A stretch of DNA of 64,000 bases, taken from Pantoea rwandensis. GTDB taxonomy: Bacteria > Pseudomonadota > Gammaproteobacteria > Enterobacterales > Enterobacteriaceae. Position 1 is the first letter of the stretch, and each line of letters begins with the position of its first letter. The translations under genes were made by a program, and so were the position numbers. The stretch lies in the NCBI RefSeq assembly GCF_002095475.1, contig NZ_MLFR01000001.1, positions 558,001 through 622,000 of the forward strand, written 5' to 3'. The notes under the pieces were generated by a model. That model had not been told where the DNA came from. It was given only the letters and a program-made list of their open reading frames with translations, and did no database searches. This document shows positions 62,658-64,000 of this stretch, one piece after another.

Positions 62658-63215
62658 GTGGAATACAAAAATTCATTAAAGAAAATACTGTTAGATGATC
62701 CTGTAAGGATGAGTATCCTATATGCGGTTCAAGCCCTAGAACTCAATGATAGTTGGATTGGAGCGGGGTTCATACGGGATGCCGTTTGGGATCACTTGCA
62801 TGGATATGAGTTAAGTCCTGTTTCTGGTGATGTAGATGTCGTCTGGTTTGACTCTGAAAATTGTACTCCAGATTTTGACCGCGTTTTAGAAGAAAGACTT
62901 AAACAGCAACTACATTCGTATGACTGGTCAGTAAAGAATCAAGCCAGAATGCATCTACGTAATGGTAATCATCCCTATACCTCAACGGGCAATGCCCTAT
63001 TTTACTGGCCAGAAACCGCTACGGCCGTAGCGGTCAGGTTGGGGCCGAAAGGCATTGATATCACGGCACCCTATGGGCTCTGTGATCTGTTTGAACTGCG
63101 TCTACGACCAACTCCTGCATTTGAGCGTGAAAAGCTTGATGCTTTTAAACAACGAGTCAGCACAAAGAGATGGATAGAACGCTATCCCAGGCTACAACTC
63201 AACATTCCCATATAA
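62658..63215 (+). CDS. DUF925 nucleotidyltransferase-fold protein
   Basis: 185 aa, GTG start behind ATAGAGGTTGGA. GAGFIRDAVWDHLHGY and SGDVDVVWFD contain the DxD-type motif of the polymerase-beta-like fold, and GIDITAPYGLCDLFELRLRP follows, as in PF06042. The family is widespread in enterobacteria; reactions are not known to me. The gene is lower in GC than its neighbours, which suggests recent acquisition. Confidence 0.8.
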   Translation: MEYKNSLKKILLDDPVRMSILYAVQALELNDSWIGAGFIRDAVWDHLHGYELSPVSGDVDVVWFDSENCTPDFDRVLEERLKQQLHSYDWSVKNQARMHLRNGNHPYTSTGNALFYWPETATAVAVRLGPKGIDITAPYGLCDLFELRLRPTPAFEREKLDAFKQRVSTKRWIERYPRLQLNIPI

Positions 63216-63480
63216 TAACATTCACTTACCCTGCCTACTGCTGCCCGATTCACTCCGCTCTTAATTAAACTGCCGCAGTCGAGCATGAGGCTGCAGCAAC
63301 CGATGCGCTTTAAGGTAATCAACAGCGACTGTGTCGCACCGCATGTGGAAGAAGGGTTTAATGTGGTGGTGCATGGTTAAATGTTCTCTCAATAACGACT
63401 GTTTCTTTGCCTCGGCTTTTGCTAGGCTATTTGGCTGGACTGCTTCCAGCCGCATTAGCGTTGTCGGTTAAGGAGTTTCC
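63216..63480. other. Gap between the DUF925 gene and the terminal gene
   Basis: 265 bp. A 31-codon plus-strand frame (63285-63380) starting MRLQQPMRFKVIN and ending FNVVVHG could be the tail of a decayed gene, but it has no ribosome site and I do not recognise it. No other feature is visible. Confidence 0.3.
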
Positions 63481-64000
63481 ATGTCGCCTTTCAGCAAACA
63501 TCGCCCCTTCATTTCTCTTTCTCGTCGTCAGCGCCGCCAAAAAGTCATTGAGCTTAAAAACCGTATCTATCGTGAACGTCATCGTTGTGGTGGCATTTTT
63601 TATGATTATTGCGATATACAACACTATAAAGATAACCCTGACCACATTTGGGTTTGGAGTGATATCTACTTTGTCGGCGGCGATCCTGCCGATCTGTGGA
63701 ATGCTGAGATCATCACAGTCAATATGGCGCTTCAGAATGCAGTGCACGACCGAGCATTCAATGAGGCATGGGCAATGCTCAGTAAGCAGGAACAAGAAGA
63801 TGAAGTGCGATACGAAACAACGCCCAATGTGAACAGCAAAGGCAAAATCATCAGTCATACCCTTGTGCACCGAGAAAAACAGGCTTATGAGATTTTTGGC
63901 GGGCTGACCATGTGGCAGTTTATCGAAAAGCGTGAGCGGGAAATTACGCATGATGAACCGCCGGAGGTTGTTTGTGGGTATCAGTTACTGCCGGGATTCG
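63481..64000 (+). CDS. Unrecognised protein, cut by window end
   Basis: At least 173 aa, opening with MSPFSKHRPFISLSRRQRR behind a full GGTTAAGGAG site, and still open at 64000. It is rich in charged and aromatic residues (YDYCDIQHYKDNPDHIWVWSD, NMALQNAVHDRAFNEAWAML, GGLTMWQFIEKREREI) and has no membrane segment or signal peptide. I do not recognise the family. A longer minus-strand frame over the same bases has no ribosome site and poor composition, so I prefer this one. Confidence 0.75.
   Translation, partial: MSPFSKHRPFISLSRRQRRQKVIELKNRIYRERHRCGGIFYDYCDIQHYKDNPDHIWVWSDIYFVGGDPADLWNAEIITVNMALQNAVHDRAFNEAWAMLSKQEQEDEVRYETTPNVNSKGKIISHTLVHREKQAYEIFGGLTMWQFIEKREREITHDEPPEVVCGYQLLPGF

Noticed and set aside
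63427..63951. A 174-codon minus-strand frame at the right edge
   Set aside because: The plus-strand frame from 63481 has a perfect AAGGAG site and runs on past the window; the minus frame has none.

Overview
The window looks like chromosomal DNA of a member of the Enterobacterales, most plausibly Pantoea or a close Erwiniaceae relative. The basis is close resemblance to enterobacterial CspA, NfsB, GlnH, SsuA and FepA, moderate GC content, and a plant-associated style gene content dominated by ABC importers, LysR/RpiR/LacI regulators and scavenging hydrolases. The genus is an inference. No rRNA, tRNA, insertion sequence, prophage or CRISPR array was found. Almost all of the window is accessory metabolism: small regulator-plus-transporter-plus-enzyme modules.

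Layout. 0-4.5 kb: an amide/urea-type ABC importer (permease start and binding protein, minus strand) diverges from a nitrile hydratase operon: cobalt-type alpha subunit, a beta subunit split into two genes, a His-rich activator and a NiCoT cobalt permease. 4.5-8 kb: a FepA-like catecholate siderophore receptor behind a Fur-like site, with an IroE-like periplasmic esterase. 8.2-15.7 kb (minus): a beta-propeller lactonase, then a module of RpiR regulator, class III aminotransferase, carboxymuconolactone decarboxylase-like protein, GlnHPQ-like amino-acid ABC importer and a C45 N-terminal-nucleophile amidase/acyltransferase. 15.9-17.4 kb: a LysE exporter convergent with an AraC regulator. 17.5-24 kb: an AfuABC-type sugar-phosphate importer with an inositol-monophosphatase-family phosphatase, divergent from a LacI regulator, with two matching operator-like palindromes between them.

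24-35.5 kb: two operons around a LysR regulator. On the minus strand are a flavin monooxygenase, RidA, a DUF1028 protein and an ArgE-like deacylase. On the plus strand are a cytosolic GH3 beta-glucosidase and a PotABCD-type importer with fused permease. Together they suggest import and dismantling of a glycosylated nitrogenous compound. 35.5-46.5 kb: LysR/SDR; LysR/metallo-beta-lactamase-fold hydrolase/amidase; SLC13 permease/AraC/DUF2000; LysR/2-oxoglutarate dioxygenase; and a DUF2817 peptidase with an amino-acid binding protein. 47.4-53.8 kb: a complete unknown-sugar operon (TIM-barrel isomerase, RbsBAC-like importer, RpiR, PfkB kinase). 54-57.7 kb: a secreted alpha/beta hydrolase, an OmpR-type two-component pair and NfsB. 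57.9-61 kb: a zinc-type quinone reductase divergent from LysR, and an orphan SsuA-like binding protein. 61.1-64 kb: a YjfB-like putative motility protein behind a sigma-28-like promoter, a CspA-family protein, a GNAT acetyltransferase, a DUF925 nucleotidyltransferase and an unrecognised gene cut by the window end.

Two families of structured intergenic repeats recur through the window, often between convergent genes, and one copy carries a four-unit 43-bp tandem array. These, the split nitrile hydratase and the 24-35.5 kb catabolic cluster are the observations most worth following up.
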